A stretch of 64,000 nucleotides of DNA from NCBI RefSeq assembly GCF_003944755.1, contig NZ_RWGU01000041.1, positions 53,790 through 117,789 of the forward strand. Direction: 5' to 3'. Origin of the DNA: Rhodovulum robiginosum. GTDB taxonomy: Bacteria; Pseudomonadota; Alphaproteobacteria; Rhodobacterales; Rhodobacteraceae. This document shows, piece by piece, positions 26,864 to 38,469 of the stretch. The stretch's first letter is position 1. The number at the start of each line of letters is the position of its first letter. The notes under the pieces are model-generated. The model was not told the DNA's origin, did not search any database, and worked only from the letters and a program-made list of their open reading frames with translations. A program made the position numbers and the translations under genes.

Positions 26864-28174
26864 ATGAATATGCAGACTTCCACAGTCATGGCACCGCCGG
26901 CGCCGCGCTCGCTCGAAGAGATGCGGCTGCCCGTCGTCATGATGCGCGACATCCTTCTGAAGACGGTCTTCCGCCAGAACCTCGATATCGTGCCGGAAAT
27001 CGCCAAGGCGATCTGCCTGCCGGTCCCCGTGACGCAGGAACTGGTCGACCTGGCGCGCAGCCAGAAGCTGCTCGAGGCCACCGGCAACCTGCATGCCGGC
27101 TCAGGCGGGCAGATGGGCTATCAGCTCACCGATGGCGGCAAGGCCAGGGCGCTCGACGCGCTCAGCCAGTCGGAATATTACGGTGCGATGCCGGTGCCGC
27201 TTGCGGTCTATTCCGAACAGGTCAAGCGCCAGTCGATCAAGAACATCCAGATCACCCGCGATCAGCTGAACGGGGCAATGGGCCACCTGATCCTGCCTGA
27301 CGAGTTGCTGGATCACCTCGGCCCCGCGGTCGGATCGGGCCGGTCGGTCCTGATGTACGGCCCCCCCGGCAACGGCAAGTCGTCGATCTCCAACGGCATC
27401 CGCGACGCGCTGGGCGACAAGATCTACGTCCCCCGCGCCATCGAGTATTCCGGCCAGGTCATCACCGTCTACGACCCGATCGTGCATTCGGCGGCCGAAG
27501 AGTTCGAGGACGATCCCTCGTCGCTGCGCCGCACCTCGAACCGCTTTGACACGCGCTACGTGCTGTGCGAGCGACCGACGGTGATCACCGGGGGCGAGCT
27601 GTCGCTGTCGATGCTCGACCTTGTCTACAACCCCACCGCGCGGACCTACCAGGCGCCGCTGCAACTGAAATCGACCGGCGGTGTCTTCATCGTCGACGAC
27701 CTTGGCCGGCAAGAGGAACCGCCACAGTCGCTGATCAACCGGTGGATCGTGCCCCTGGAAGAGGGCAAGGACATCCTCGCCCTGCAATCGGGCGAAAAGT
27801 TCGAAGTGCCCTTCGATACGCTGGTGATCTTTTCGACCAACTTCCACCCGAACGAGATCTTCGACAAGGCGGCGCTCCGGCGGATCTTCTTCAAGATCAA
27901 GATCGACGGCCCCTGCCGGGAGGATTTTCTCAAGATCTTCTCCCTGGTGGCGCGCAAGAAGAAGATGCCGCTCGACGAAGCGACGCTGATCTACCTTCTG
28001 CAGGAAAAATACCCGACCATCGACAATGTCTATGCGAACTACCAGCCGGTGTTCCTGGTCGACCAGATGATCGCGATCTGCGAGTTCGAGGGCATCCCCT
28101 ACCAGATGAGCCCCGAGTTGATCGAGCGCGCCTGGGCCAACATGTTCGTCCGCGAGGAAACCATCGTGCACTGA
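26864..28174 (+). CDS. AAA+ ATPase of the tad locus
   Basis: AAA+ ATPase of 436 residues. The N-terminal winged-helix-like region (about 25-120) is followed by Walker A GPPGNGKSS (about 167-175), Walker B region GVFIVDDLGRQEEPPQSLINRW and sensor 1 LVIFSTNFHP. Homologues often lie near tad genes in Rhodobacterales, but the role is not established. They may remodel or regulate the pilus machine. The ATG at 26864 follows CAGGGC. A second ATG is two codons on, and the longer frame from 26765 is not supported. Confidence 0.85.
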   Translation: MNMQTSTVMAPPAPRSLEEMRLPVVMMRDILLKTVFRQNLDIVPEIAKAICLPVPVTQELVDLARSQKLLEATGNLHAGSGGQMGYQLTDGGKARALDALSQSEYYGAMPVPLAVYSEQVKRQSIKNIQITRDQLNGAMGHLILPDELLDHLGPAVGSGRSVLMYGPPGNGKSSISNGIRDALGDKIYVPRAIEYSGQVITVYDPIVHSAAEEFEDDPSSLRRTSNRFDTRYVLCERPTVITGGELSLSMLDLVYNPTARTYQAPLQLKSTGGVFIVDDLGRQEEPPQSLINRWIVPLEEGKDILALQSGEKFEVPFDTLVIFSTNFHPNEIFDKAALRRIFFKIKIDGPCREDFLKIFSLVARKKKMPLDEATLIYLLQEKYPTIDNVYANYQPVFLVDQMIAICEFEGIPYQMSPELIERAWANMFVREETIVH

Positions 28175-28236
28175 GCCGCGCAAAATCCACCGAAGGATTT
28201 TTCGAAAAGTCACGGAGCGCGCATTAGATTGGGGGC

Positions 28237-30642
28237 ATGAGCAACGTGCCCCCTTTCATCGACACCTGGTTCGCCGCGCGCGGATGGGCCATGCATCCGC
28301 ATCAACATGAGATGCTGGAGCGTGCCGGCGCGCCCGCCCTGCTCTTGATCGCGCCGACAGGCGGGGGCAAGACGCTTGCAGGATTCCTGCCTTCTCTGGC
28401 CGATTTAGGCCCTGATCCGGCACCAGGCTTGCACACGCTCTACATTTCGCCGCTCAAGGCGCTGACCGCCGATATCCGCCGCAACCTGCGCGCGCCGGTC
28501 GATGAGATGGGCCTTTCCATCCGCATCGAGGACCGCACCGGCGACACCTCGCATACCCAGCGACGGCGCCAGCGGGCCGACCCGCCCCATATCCTGCTGA
28601 CCACGCCCGAAAGCCTGGCGCTGATGCTGTCCTACGAGGACGCGCCGCGCATTTTCGCGGGGCTGAAACGGGTGATCGTCGACGAGGTGCACGCGCTGGC
28701 CGAAAGCAAGCGCGGCGACCAGTTGATGCTGGGCCTCGCCCGGCTCGCCGCGCTCTGCCCCGGGCTCTCGCGCGTGGGGCTGTCGGCCACGGTCGAAGAC
28801 CCGCCGGCGATCGGCCGTTTCCTCGCCCCGGCACCCAAGGCTTGCGAGATATTGCAGGCCGATCCCGGCCCCGACCCCGATATCGCCATGCTGGAAACCG
28901 ACGCGCCGCCGCCCTGGTCGGGCGGCGGCGGGCGCTATGCGATCCCGGCGATCCTCGACGAGGTGCGGCGCCACCGCACCACGCTGATCTTTCACAACAC
29001 CCGCGCGCAGGCCGAGATATTCTTTCACGACCTGTGGCTGGCCAATGACGCGGGCCTGCCCATCGGCATCCACCACGGCAGCCTCGCCCGCGAAGCGCGG
29101 GAAAAGGTCGAGGCCGCGATGGCCGAAGGCGCACTGCGCGCCGTGGTCTGCACCGGTTCGCTGGATCTCGGGATCGACTGGGGTGATGTCGATCTGGTCA
29201 TCCAGGTCGGTGCGCCGAAGAACGTGAAACGGCTGGTCCAGCGGATCGGGCGTGCCAATCACAGATACAATGCGCCCTCCAAAGCGCTATTGGTTCCTGC
29301 AAACCGCTTTGAGGTGGTCGAATGCGTCGCCGCGTTGCAGGCCGCGCGCGCCCATGACCTCGACGGCGACCCGCGCGGGCCCGGCCCCCGCGACGTGCTG
29401 TGCCAGCATATCCTGGCCACCGCCGCCGCGGGCCCCTTCGACGCCGATGCCCTCTACGACGAGGTCACGACCGCTGGCCCCTACACCACGCTCACGCGTC
29501 CCGCCTTCGACGCCTGCCTCGATTTCGCGGCCACGGGGGGCTACGCGTTGCGCGCCTATGACCGATGGCAGCGGCTGAAACGGGGGCCCGACGGGCGGTG
29601 GGCCCTGCGCGACCCGCGCGCTGCGAAACAAATTCGAATGAACCTGGGCACTATTGTCGATACGGAAACACTCAAGGTCCGGATGCAGCGCCACCGCGGC
29701 GGCGCCCCGCTGGGCGAGGTCGAGGAAGGCTTCGCCGCCACGCTGACCCCTGGCGACACCTTCCTGATCGGCGGGCAGATCGTACGTTACGAAGGCTTGC
29801 GCGAAATGACGGTGGAGGTCACGCGCTCGGCCAGCGCAACGCCCAAGATCGCCACCTTCATGGGCACCAAATTCGCCACCTCGACGCAGTTGTCCGACCG
29901 CATCCTGACGATGTTCCGACAACCCGACTGGCCCGAGCTTCCCCGCCACACCGCCGAATGGCTGGCCCTTCAGCGCAAGGTTTCGCGCCTGCCCCGGCGC
30001 GAGCGGCTGCTGATCGAAAGCTTCCCGCACGAGGGCCGCGCCCATACCTGCGTCTACGGATTCGCCGGCCGCAACGCCCAGCAGACCCTTGGCCTGCTGC
30101 TTACCCAACGGATGGAGGCCGCCGGTCTCGCGCCTCTGGGCTTCGTCGCCACCGACTACGCCACCCTCATCTGGGGGCTGGACCCGGTGACCGACCCTGC
30201 CCCCCTTTTGGACGGGGATAACCTGCGCGAGGCGTTCGAGACGTGGCTGGCCGGCAACGCGGTGATGAAGCGCACCTTTCGCGCCTCGGCCATCGTCGCA
30301 GGCCTGATCGAGCGCAACACCCCCGGCCGCCGCAAGACCGGACGGCAGGCGACGTTTTCGTCCGATATCCTTTACGACACGCTGGCCAAGTACGACCCCG
30401 GCCACCTGATGCTGGAGATCACGCGGGAAGAGGCGATGAAGGGCCTCGTCGATTTCGGACGGATCGAGGCGATGCTGGCGCGCACAAAGGGGCGGATCGA
30501 CCATGTCCCGCTAAGCCGCGTCACACCGCTGGCCGCGCCCTTGTTCCTCGAACCGGGCCGCGTGCCGGTGACAGGCACGGCCGAACAGCGGCTGATCGAC
30601 GAGGCGGCCGAGAGACTGATGGCCGAGGCCGGCCTTGCCTGA
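28237..30642 (+). CDS. Ligase-associated DEXH-box helicase (Lhr-like)
   Basis: Superfamily 2 helicase of 801 residues in the family usually linked to an ATP-dependent DNA ligase and DNA-damage response. Motif I is APTGGGKTLAGFLP (about 33-46) and motif II is IVDEVHALAESKRGDQL (DEVH). Motif III is GLSATVEDP and motifs V-VI run VCTGSLDLGIDWGDVD to VQRIGRANHRYN. A C-terminal Lhr-type region completes it. PdeM follows 39 bases downstream. The associated ligase and exonuclease genes are not in the window. Confidence 0.93.
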   Translation: MSNVPPFIDTWFAARGWAMHPHQHEMLERAGAPALLLIAPTGGGKTLAGFLPSLADLGPDPAPGLHTLYISPLKALTADIRRNLRAPVDEMGLSIRIEDRTGDTSHTQRRRQRADPPHILLTTPESLALMLSYEDAPRIFAGLKRVIVDEVHALAESKRGDQLMLGLARLAALCPGLSRVGLSATVEDPPAIGRFLAPAPKACEILQADPGPDPDIAMLETDAPPPWSGGGGRYAIPAILDEVRRHRTTLIFHNTRAQAEIFFHDLWLANDAGLPIGIHHGSLAREAREKVEAAMAEGALRAVVCTGSLDLGIDWGDVDLVIQVGAPKNVKRLVQRIGRANHRYNAPSKALLVPANRFEVVECVAALQAARAHDLDGDPRGPGPRDVLCQHILATAAAGPFDADALYDEVTTAGPYTTLTRPAFDACLDFAATGGYALRAYDRWQRLKRGPDGRWALRDPRAAKQIRMNLGTIVDTETLKVRMQRHRGGAPLGEVEEGFAATLTPGDTFLIGGQIVRYEGLREMTVEVTRSASATPKIATFMGTKFATSTQLSDRILTMFRQPDWPELPRHTAEWLALQRKVSRLPRRERLLIESFPHEGRAHTCVYGFAGRNAQQTLGLLLTQRMEAAGLAPLGFVATDYATLIWGLDPVTDPAPLLDGDNLREAFETWLAGNAVMKRTFRASAIVAGLIERNTPGRRKTGRQATFSSDILYDTLAKYDPGHLMLEITREEAMKGLVDFGRIEAMLARTKGRIDHVPLSRVTPLAAPLFLEPGRVPVTGTAEQRLIDEAAERLMAEAGLA

Positions 30643-30681
30643 GCCCTTGCAATGGGGCGCGTTTTCGTGTGGAAACAAATC

Positions 30682-31377
30682 ATGAACGGGTATGCCTTCA
30701 TGCTGACCGGCGCGCAGCTCGCCGCCCTGCCCTCCGGGGCGCTCTATTGGGGCGACGCGGGGCTGCTGGCCGTCTCCGACCTGCATCTGGGCAAGGCCGA
30801 GCGGATCGCCCGGCGCGGCGGCGCGCTCTTGCCCCCCTACGAGACGCGCGAGACGCTGGCCCGGCTGGAGGCCGATATCACGGTCACCGGCGCGCGCACG
30901 GTGCTCTGCCTCGGCGACAGCTTCGACGATCTCGACGCGGCCGCGGGCCTGCCCGAGGATGAAGCCCAATGGCTGATGCGGCTGATGGCCGGGCGGCGCT
31001 GGCTCTGGATCGAGGGCAATCACGACCCGGGGCCCATCGCCTTTGGCGGCAGCCATCTGGCCGAATATGCGGCGGGGCCGCTGATCTTTCGCCACATCGC
31101 CCGGCCCGGCGCCGTGGGCGAGGTTTCGGGCCATTACCACCCCAAGGCGCGAATCAGCCTGGGCGGACGGGCGCTGAGCCGGCCGTGTTTCCTGCACGAT
31201 GCGGCGCGGCTGATCCTGCCCGCCTACGGCGCCTATACCGGGGGGCTTTGCTGGGACGACCCGGCCTTCGCCCCGCTCTTCGGGACAGAGGCGCGCGCGA
31301 TAATGCTGGGCAACCCGCCCCGCCCACTGCCGAAACCGCCCTGCCGCGCGGCGGCGCATGAGGTGACACACGCATGA
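30682..31377 (+). CDS. pdeM: Ligase-associated endonuclease PdeM (metallophosphatase fold)
   Basis: Calcineurin-like phosphoesterase of 231 residues. The metal-binding motifs are VSDLHLGKAE (D-x-H), LCLGDSFDD (GDxxD), GNHDPG (GNHD), and GHYHPKAR (GHxH). The ATG at 30682 (MNGYAFML) is preferred over a GTG/ATG-like start 30 bases upstream because GGAAA lies 6 bases before it. It acts with the helicase in a predicted DNA repair module. The stop overlaps the thioesterase start by 4 bases. Confidence 0.9.
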   Translation: MNGYAFMLTGAQLAALPSGALYWGDAGLLAVSDLHLGKAERIARRGGALLPPYETRETLARLEADITVTGARTVLCLGDSFDDLDAAAGLPEDEAQWLMRLMAGRRWLWIEGNHDPGPIAFGGSHLAEYAAGPLIFRHIARPGAVGEVSGHYHPKARISLGGRALSRPCFLHDAARLILPAYGAYTGGLCWDDPAFAPLFGTEARAIMLGNPPRPLPKPPCRAAAHEVTHA

Positions 31378-31814
31378 CCCAGCCCAAGAACCCCGATTTC
31401 GCCACCGCCGTGCGCGAAAGCTTTGCCCGGCAGGGTCTGATGACCCATTTGGGCGCCGAAATCGTTTCCCTCGTCCCCGGCGCGGTGACCATCGCCGCGC
31501 CGATCCGCCCCGAAACCGGCCAGCAGCACGGCTATGCCCATGCAGGCCTCAGCTTTTCGCTGGGCGACACCGCGGCGGGCTATTCCGCGCTCAGCCTGCT
31601 GCCGCCGGGCCACGAGGTGCTGACCAGCGAGATCAAGATCCACCTGCTGGCGCCGGCGCGCGGCGAGAGGCTGGTCGCCGAGGGCGGCGTCATCCGCCCC
31701 GGACGGCGGCTGATGATCGTGCGCGCCGAGATCTACGCCGAGGACGGCGCGGACCGGGCGCATGTGGCCACGCTTCTGGGCACGATGGTGCCGATGGCGC
31801 TTGAACCAAGGTGA
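31374..31814 (+). CDS. PaaI-family hotdog thioesterase
   Basis: Hotdog-fold acyl-CoA thioesterase of 146 residues. QQHGYAHAGLSFSLGDTAAGYSAL is the PaaI-type active-site block, with Gly-His near residue 54 and the Asp in SLGD near 63. The substrate is not known. It is translationally coupled to pdeM (ATGA overlap), though no functional link is obvious. The 215-base convergent gap after it (31815-32029) holds no gene that I can recognise. Confidence 0.88.
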   Translation: MTQPKNPDFATAVRESFARQGLMTHLGAEIVSLVPGAVTIAAPIRPETGQQHGYAHAGLSFSLGDTAAGYSALSLLPPGHEVLTSEIKIHLLAPARGERLVAEGGVIRPGRRLMIVRAEIYAEDGADRAHVATLLGTMVPMALEPR

Positions 31815-32029
31815 AGAAGGCCGCGCCAGACCATGGGCGGGCGCTTCGCTCCGCCGTATTTCCCTGATACATGGCGCCAAATACCGCCCCGCATCCTGCT
31901 GATCGAGCCGTTGCGATGCGCCCTGCCGAGGGGTGGGACGGCCGCGGCCCGGACGCCCCGGTCAGACAGCCGGTAAGGGCGCACCAGGGTCCACAGAGGC
32001 GCAGAGTAGGTTCAGCGCCGATCAGGCCC

Positions 32030-32932
32030 TCAGGCCGTCAGCCCCTCCGGCTCGGCCAGGTCGTTGGCCCGGCAGCAGGCCGTCACCGTGTTGGCCAGGA
32101 GGCACGCGATGGTCATCGGCCCGACGCCGCCCGGCACCGGCGTAATCGCGCCCGCCACGCCGACCGCGCTGTCGAAATCCACGTCGCCCACCAGCCGCGT
32201 CTTGCCCTCGCCGCGTTCCGGCGCCGCGATGCGGTTGATGCCCACGTCGATCACTGTCGCGCCTGGGCGCACCCAGTCGCCCGGTATCATCTGCGCCCGG
32301 CCCACCGCGGCGACCAGGATATCGGCCCGCCGGCAAACCTCGCCCAGATCGCGGGTGCGCGAATGGGCGATGGTCACCGTGCAGTTCTCGCCCAGCAAAA
32401 GCTGCGCCATCGGCTTGCCCACGATATTGGACCGGCCCACCACCACGGCCTCGGCCCCCGACATGTCGCCCAGGTGGCCGCGCAACATCATCAGGCATCC
32501 CAGCGGCGTGCAGGGCACCATGGCCTTCTGCCCCGTGGCCAGCCGCCCGACGTTCAGCACGTGAAACCCGTCAACATCCTTGGCCGGGTCGATCGCGTCC
32601 AGCACCTTGCCCGCATCGATATGGGCCGGCAGCGGAAGCTGCACCAGAATGCCATGCACCGCCGGCGCCGCGTTCAGCCGCGCAATCAGCGCCAAAAGCT
32701 CGGCCTGAGAGGTCTCCACCGGGAGCTTGTGCTCGAAGGACGCCATGCCGGCCTCGACGGTCTGCTTGCCCTTGTTGCGGACATAGACCTGGCTCGCCGG
32801 ATCCTCGCCCAGCAGCACCACGGCCAGGCCGGGCGTCAGCCCGTGTTCGCCATGCAGGTGGCGCACATGGCCGGCCACCTTTTCGCGGATCGTCGCGGCA
32901 AAGGCCTTGCCGTCGATCAGGGTTGCGCTCAT
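32030..32932 (-). CDS. folD: Bifunctional methylene-THF dehydrogenase/cyclohydrolase FolD
   Basis: Converts 5,10-methylene-THF to 10-formyl-THF in two steps. It has 300 residues from the ATG at 32932, which overlaps the chorismate mutase stop (ATGA). Substrate-domain motifs are [14 protein letters not shown] (catalytic Lys in the K-x-K segment) and [11 protein letters not shown]. Then come [24 protein letters not shown], the NADP-binding [17 protein letters not shown] and the C-terminal [18 protein letters not shown]. With fhs upstream it completes the formate to methylene-THF route. Confidence 0.96.
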   Translation of the reverse strand: MSATLIDGKAFAATIREKVAGHVRHLHGEHGLTPGLAVVLLGEDPASQVYVRNKGKQTVEAGMASFEHKLPVETSQAELLALIARLNAAPAVHGILVQLPLPAHIDAGKVLDAIDPAKDVDGFHVLNVGRLATGQKAMVPCTPLGCLMMLRGHLGDMSGAEAVVVGRSNIVGKPMAQLLLGENCTVTIAHSRTRDLGEVCRRADILVAAVGRAQMIPGDWVRPGATVIDVGINRIAAPERGEGKTRLVGDVDFDSAVGVAGAITPVPGGVGPMTIACLLANTVTACCRANDLAEPEGLTA

Positions 32933-33237
32933 GCCCGGTTCTCCTTTGCCCCCATCGCCGCCTCTTCGCGGGCGATGGCCCATTCGATCAGTTCGCGCCA
33001 CAGCGTCTCGGCCAGCGCCGGGTCCAGCCCCGCCTTGACGGCCGATCCGCGCACATTGCCGATCACCTCGTCGATCCGGTTCCCGATCCGGGCCGGCAGC
33101 CCCTCGCCCGGCTTCAGCGCCGCCGCCCGGTCGATATAGCCCGCCCGCTCGGCCAGCATGGCGACCAGAGCGCGGTCCAGCCGGTCGATCTCGGCGCGCA
33201 GCTCTGCCATGGAACGGCACTCTTCAGGCGCTCGCAT
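32929..33237 (-). CDS. Chorismate mutase (AroQ type)
   Basis: Small all-helical chorismate mutase of 102 residues converting chorismate to prephenate for Phe/Tyr synthesis. The family pattern [27 protein letters not shown] (active-site Arg and Lys positions in helix 1) and the later [11 protein letters not shown] are visible. It could also be an isochorismate pyruvate lyase-like member. It sits between fhs and folD, separated from fhs by 72 bases and overlapping folD by 4 bases. Confidence 0.85.
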   Translation of the reverse strand: MRAPEECRSMAELRAEIDRLDRALVAMLAERAGYIDRAAALKPGEGLPARIGNRIDEVIGNVRGSAVKAGLDPALAETLWRELIEWAIAREEAAMGAKENRA

Positions 33238-33309
33238 TCGTCACCCCCTCCGCATCGGTTCGATCTCGCCCCACCGCTTAGCGCGGGCGGGCCGGGGCTG
33301 CAATGCGGC

Positions 33310-34986
33310 TCAGAACAGCCCCTCGACCTGGCCCAGATCGTTCAGCCCGATCGCCTCGGCCGACGGCACCCGCGGCAGGCCCGGCATGGTCATGATCTCG
33401 CCGCAGATCACCACGACAAAGCCCGCGCCGGCGGCCAGCCGCACCTCGCGCACCGGCACCGAATGGCCGGTGGGCGCGCCTCTCAGGTTGGGGTCGGTCG
33501 AAAAGGAATACTGGGTCTTGGCCATGCAGATCGGCAGATCGCCATAGCCCGCATCCTCCCAGGCGTGCAACTGGTCGCGGATCTTCTTGTCGGCCAGCAC
33601 CGCGTCGGCGCGATAGATGCGCTTGGCGATGGTCTCGATCTTCTGAAAGAGGCCCATCTCGTCGGGATAAAGCGGTGCAAAGCCGTGATGGTCCGCCTCG
33701 GCCAGCGCGACCACCCTTTCGGCCAGCGCCTCGGCCCCCGCGCCGCCCTCGGCCCAATGGGTGCACAGGATCGCCTCGCTGCCCTGCCCCGCGGCATAGG
33801 CCTTCACCGCCGCGATCTCGGCCTCGGTGTCGCCGGCGAAATGGTTGATCGCCACCACCGCCGGCACGCCGAAGGATTTGACGTTCTCGATATGGCGGCC
33901 CAGGTTGGCGCAGCCTTTCTCGACCGCGGCGACATCCTCGGCCCCCAGCGCATCCTTTGCCACGCCGCCGTTCATCTTCAGCGCCTTGATCGTTGCCACC
34001 ACCACCACCGCGGCGGGCGAAAGCCCCGCCTTGCGGCACTTGATGTTCATGAATTTCTCGGCGCCGAGGTCCGCCCCGAACCCGGCCTCGGTCACCACGT
34101 AATCGGCCAGCCTGAGAGCCGTGGTCGTGGCGATGACCGAGTTGCAGCCATGGGCGATATTGGCGAAAGGCCCGCCATGAACGAAGGCCGGGGTATGCTC
34201 CAGCGTCTGCACCAGGTTGGGCTGCAACGCATCCTTCAACAACACCGTCATCGCGCCCTCGGCCTTCAGATCGCGCGCGGTGACCGGCGCGCGCTCGCGC
34301 GTGTAACCCACGATGATGTCGCCCAGCCGCCGCTCCAGATCGGACAGGTCGGAGGCGAGGCATAGAATCGCCATCACCTCGGAGGCCACCGTGATGTCGA
34401 ACCCGGTCTCGCGGGGAAAGCCGTTGGCCACGCCGCCGAGCGAACAGACGATGTCCCTGAGCGCGCGGTCGTTCATGTCCATCACCCGCCGCCAGGCGAC
34501 GCGCCGCTGGTCGATGCCCAGCGCGTTGCCCCAATGGATGTGGTTGTCGATCAGCGCCGCCAGCAGGTTATGGGCACTGGTGATGGCGTGGAAATCCCCG
34601 GTGAAATGCAGGTTCATCTCCTCCATCGGCACCACCTGTGCATGGCCGCCGCCGGCCGCGCCCCCCTTCATCCCGAAACAGGGTCCGAGGCTGGCCTCTC
34701 GGATGCAGATCGCCGTCTTCTTGCCGATCCGGCTCAGCCCGTCGCCCAGGCCCACGGTGGTTGTCGTCTTGCCCTCGCCCGCCGGCGTCGGGTTGATCGC
34801 GGTGACCAGCACCAGCTTGCCCTGGGGCCTGTCCGCCAGCCCGGCGATGAATCCGGCTGTCACCTTCGCCTTGTCATGGCCATAGGGCAGCAGATCGTCG
34901 GCGCCGATCCCAAGCCGCGCGCCGACCTCCTGGATCGGTTTCTTGTCCGCCGCGCGGGCGATCTCGATATCCGTCTTGTGCACCAT
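33310..34986 (-). CDS. fhs: Formate-tetrahydrofolate ligase
   Basis: ATP-dependent synthesis of 10-formyl-THF from formate. It has 558 residues from the ATG at 34986, which has GGGAGGAACGGG upstream. The frame is open for 29 codons more without homology. The P-loop [18 protein letters not shown] (about 63-80) and the conserved [15 protein letters not shown], plus the C-terminal [17 protein letters not shown] [17 protein letters not shown], are all present. It is the first gene of the fhs-aroQ-folD operon. The upstream 256 bases hold a repeat copy and the ftsH terminator. I saw no ZTP or THF riboswitch there. Confidence 0.97.
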   Translation of the reverse strand: MVHKTDIEIARAADKKPIQEVGARLGIGADDLLPYGHDKAKVTAGFIAGLADRPQGKLVLVTAINPTPAGEGKTTTTVGLGDGLSRIGKKTAICIREASLGPCFGMKGGAAGGGHAQVVPMEEMNLHFTGDFHAITSAHNLLAALIDNHIHWGNALGIDQRRVAWRRVMDMNDRALRDIVCSLGGVANGFPRETGFDITVASEVMAILCLASDLSDLERRLGDIIVGYTRERAPVTARDLKAEGAMTVLLKDALQPNLVQTLEHTPAFVHGGPFANIAHGCNSVIATTTALRLADYVVTEAGFGADLGAEKFMNIKCRKAGLSPAAVVVVATIKALKMNGGVAKDALGAEDVAAVEKGCANLGRHIENVKSFGVPAVVAINHFAGDTEAEIAAVKAYAAGQGSEAILCTHWAEGGAGAEALAERVVALAEADHHGFAPLYPDEMGLFQKIETIAKRIYRADAVLADKKIRDQLHAWEDAGYGDLPICMAKTQYSFSTDPNLRGAPTGHSVPVREVRLAAGAGFVVVICGEIMTMPGLPRVPSAEAIGLNDLGQVEGLF

Positions 34987-35110
34987 GTCCCGTTCCTCCC
35001 TGACCTGTCTTGGGCCGTCTCCCCCTTGAGAGATACCCGCCGCCGCGGCGCCCCACAGCACCGCTTCCGACATAAACCGCGCCGGTTACGGCGGCGCACC
35101 TGCGCCGGGG

Positions 35111-35156
35111 CTTCTTCTTGGCGAAAATACCCAAGGCGCGGCCCGGCACGGGCCGC
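35111..35156 (-). repeat. Composite hairpin-tail repeat, copy B
   Basis: Read on the minus strand it is a perfect 8-base hairpin GCGGCCCG-TGC-CGGGCCGC, then GCCTT, GGGTATTTTCG and CCAAGAAGAAG. The same composite occurs at 59519-59562 on the plus strand with one loop change and a few tail differences. It lies between ftsH and fhs. Confidence 0.7.
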
Positions 35157-35188
35157 CATACGAAAGGCGTGCGCCGCAGGCGCTCGAA

Positions 35189-35219
35189 TGAAAACCGCCG
35201 CGCCCGGGGGCGCGGCGGC
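35189..35219 (-). terminator. Rho-independent terminator after ftsH
   Basis: On the minus strand an 11-base perfect stem (CCGCCGCGCCC/GGGCGCGGCGG, 35208-35218 with 35195-35205) is followed directly by TTTTC. It lies 24 bases after the ftsH stop and ends the long ruv-tol-tilS-ftsH series. Confidence 0.85.
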
Positions 35220-35242
35220 TGATACGACGGCAGGGCCTTCGG

Positions 35243-37156
<1,914 letters not shown>

Positions 37157-37227
37157 AGTCTTCTCCTTGAAACTTGTGGGGCGGCATAACCGCCCGTCCC
37201 TCTAAGATAGAGATATGAGGCATAGGT

Positions 37228-38469
37228 TCAATGCGAATCGACCAGCCGGAAAAAGCTGTCCTCGCCTGTTGCAAGCCATGCGCGCCACCCCTCGGACAGG
37301 CCCGCCAGCGGCGCGGCAACCAGCTTTTCGCCGCGCCAGACGCCCGGTTGGGCCACCAGGGCGGCCCGAGGGCGGCCCGTGGCGCGCCAGTCCGGACAGG
37401 CTGCCAGCCCCGCTTCGCCCAAGGCACGGAGGGTCAATTCGGCGTGATGCGGCCCGTCGAACCGCCAGCGCCCATCCCAAAGCGCGCCGGTCGGGGTCTC
37501 GGCCGCGGCCACGGCGCGGTGCTCGCGGGCGATGCGCAAGGTCGGGCCGTCGGCCAGCATCAGGCAGCCGTGCAGCGTCGCGGCGGGGCAGTCGGCAAGC
37601 GCGGCGAGCGTCTCTTCCAGCGCGCCTTCCCTGGGCCCGTAGTCGGCGCCGGACACCCAGACCAGCGCGTGGCGCATCAGCCGCCGCCGCGTCTCGCCCG
37701 GCAGCGCGTCGAGCGCGGCGCGGTCAAAGACCACGTCGCCGCCGTCGATGCGGGCCACGCGGCGCGCCGCCGCTTCGGCATGGGCATCGAGCGCATCCCG
37801 CGCGCGGGCAAGGTTGCGGCAGACCCCGGCCAGCGTGGCGGCCTCGATGCCGAGGGGCGCCAGCACCGTCAGCGCCGCCCGGGCGCGGACCCGTGCAAAG
37901 CGCGGGTCGACATTGCCCGGGTCTTCGACCCACACCTGCCCCAGCTCCTCAAGGTAGCTGCGCAACTCGGCCCTTCGACAGGCCAGCAACGGGCGCAGCC
38001 AGAGCATGCCTTCGGCGGCACGGCGCGGCGCCATGCCCGACAGCCCGTCCACGCCGGCGCCGCGCGCCAGCCGCATGAGGAACGTCTCGGCCTGGTCGTC
38101 GGCGGTGTGGCCCAGCGCCACCGCACCGATGCGCCGCCTGCACGCCCAGTCGGCGATCAGCCGCTGGCGCGCGCGGCGTGCGCGGTCCTGCAGGTTGCCG
38201 TGCCCGTCCCAGCCGTCCCAATTGAGGGTATCGTGGGACAGGCCCAGCCCGGCGGCCACGCGCGCGACGAAATCGGCCTCGGCCGCCGCCTCTGGGCGCA
38301 GCCCGTGATCGACCGTCACCACCGCGAGGTCAGCGCCGCGCGCCTGCGCCCAGCCTGCCATCAGGTGCATCAGCGCCATGCTGTCGCCGCCACCCGACAC
38401 CGCCACGCCCAGCCGGCCGGGCAGGTCCGCACCCAGCCCCTCGGCCAGCGCGGCGGCCAGACCGGTCAC
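37228..38469 (-). CDS. tilS: tRNA(Ile)-lysidine synthase TilS
   Basis: Converts C34 of the CAU-anticodon tRNA-Ile to lysidine so that it reads AUA. The N-terminal PP-loop ATPase motif is VAVSGGGDSMALM (about 19-31), followed by VDHGLRPEA and LGHTADDQAETFLMRLARG. The GTG at 38469 overlaps the cpoB stop (GTGA), giving 413 residues. The earlier open frame is not supported. Confidence 0.94.
   Translation of the reverse strand: MTGLAAALAEGLGADLPGRLGVAVSGGGDSMALMHLMAGWAQARGADLAVVTVDHGLRPEAAAEADFVARVAAGLGLSHDTLNWDGWDGHGNLQDRARRARQRLIADWACRRRIGAVALGHTADDQAETFLMRLARGAGVDGLSGMAPRRAAEGMLWLRPLLACRRAELRSYLEELGQVWVEDPGNVDPRFARVRARAALTVLAPLGIEAATLAGVCRNLARARDALDAHAEAAARRVARIDGGDVVFDRAALDALPGETRRRLMRHALVWVSGADYGPREGALEETLAALADCPAATLHGCLMLADGPTLRIAREHRAVAAAETPTGALWDGRWRFDGPHHAELTLRALGEAGLAACPDWRATGRPRAALVAQPGVWRGEKLVAAPLAGLSEGWRAWLATGEDSFFRLVDSH

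Noticed and set aside
25560..26867. 435-codon plus-strand frame antisense to the polytopic membrane protein
   Set aside because: Low-complexity Arg/Gln/His-rich translation and no initiation signal. The minus-strand protein has regular membrane spans.
31843..31866. Possible third copy of the composite repeat (imperfect hairpin plus GTATTT)
   Set aside because: The stem is imperfect and the CCAAGAAGAA tail is absent, so the similarity is too weak to claim.
34987..35110. ZTP or THF riboswitch upstream of fhs
   Set aside because: Such riboswitches are known ahead of fhs in other bacteria, but I could not find their conserved cores here on the minus strand.
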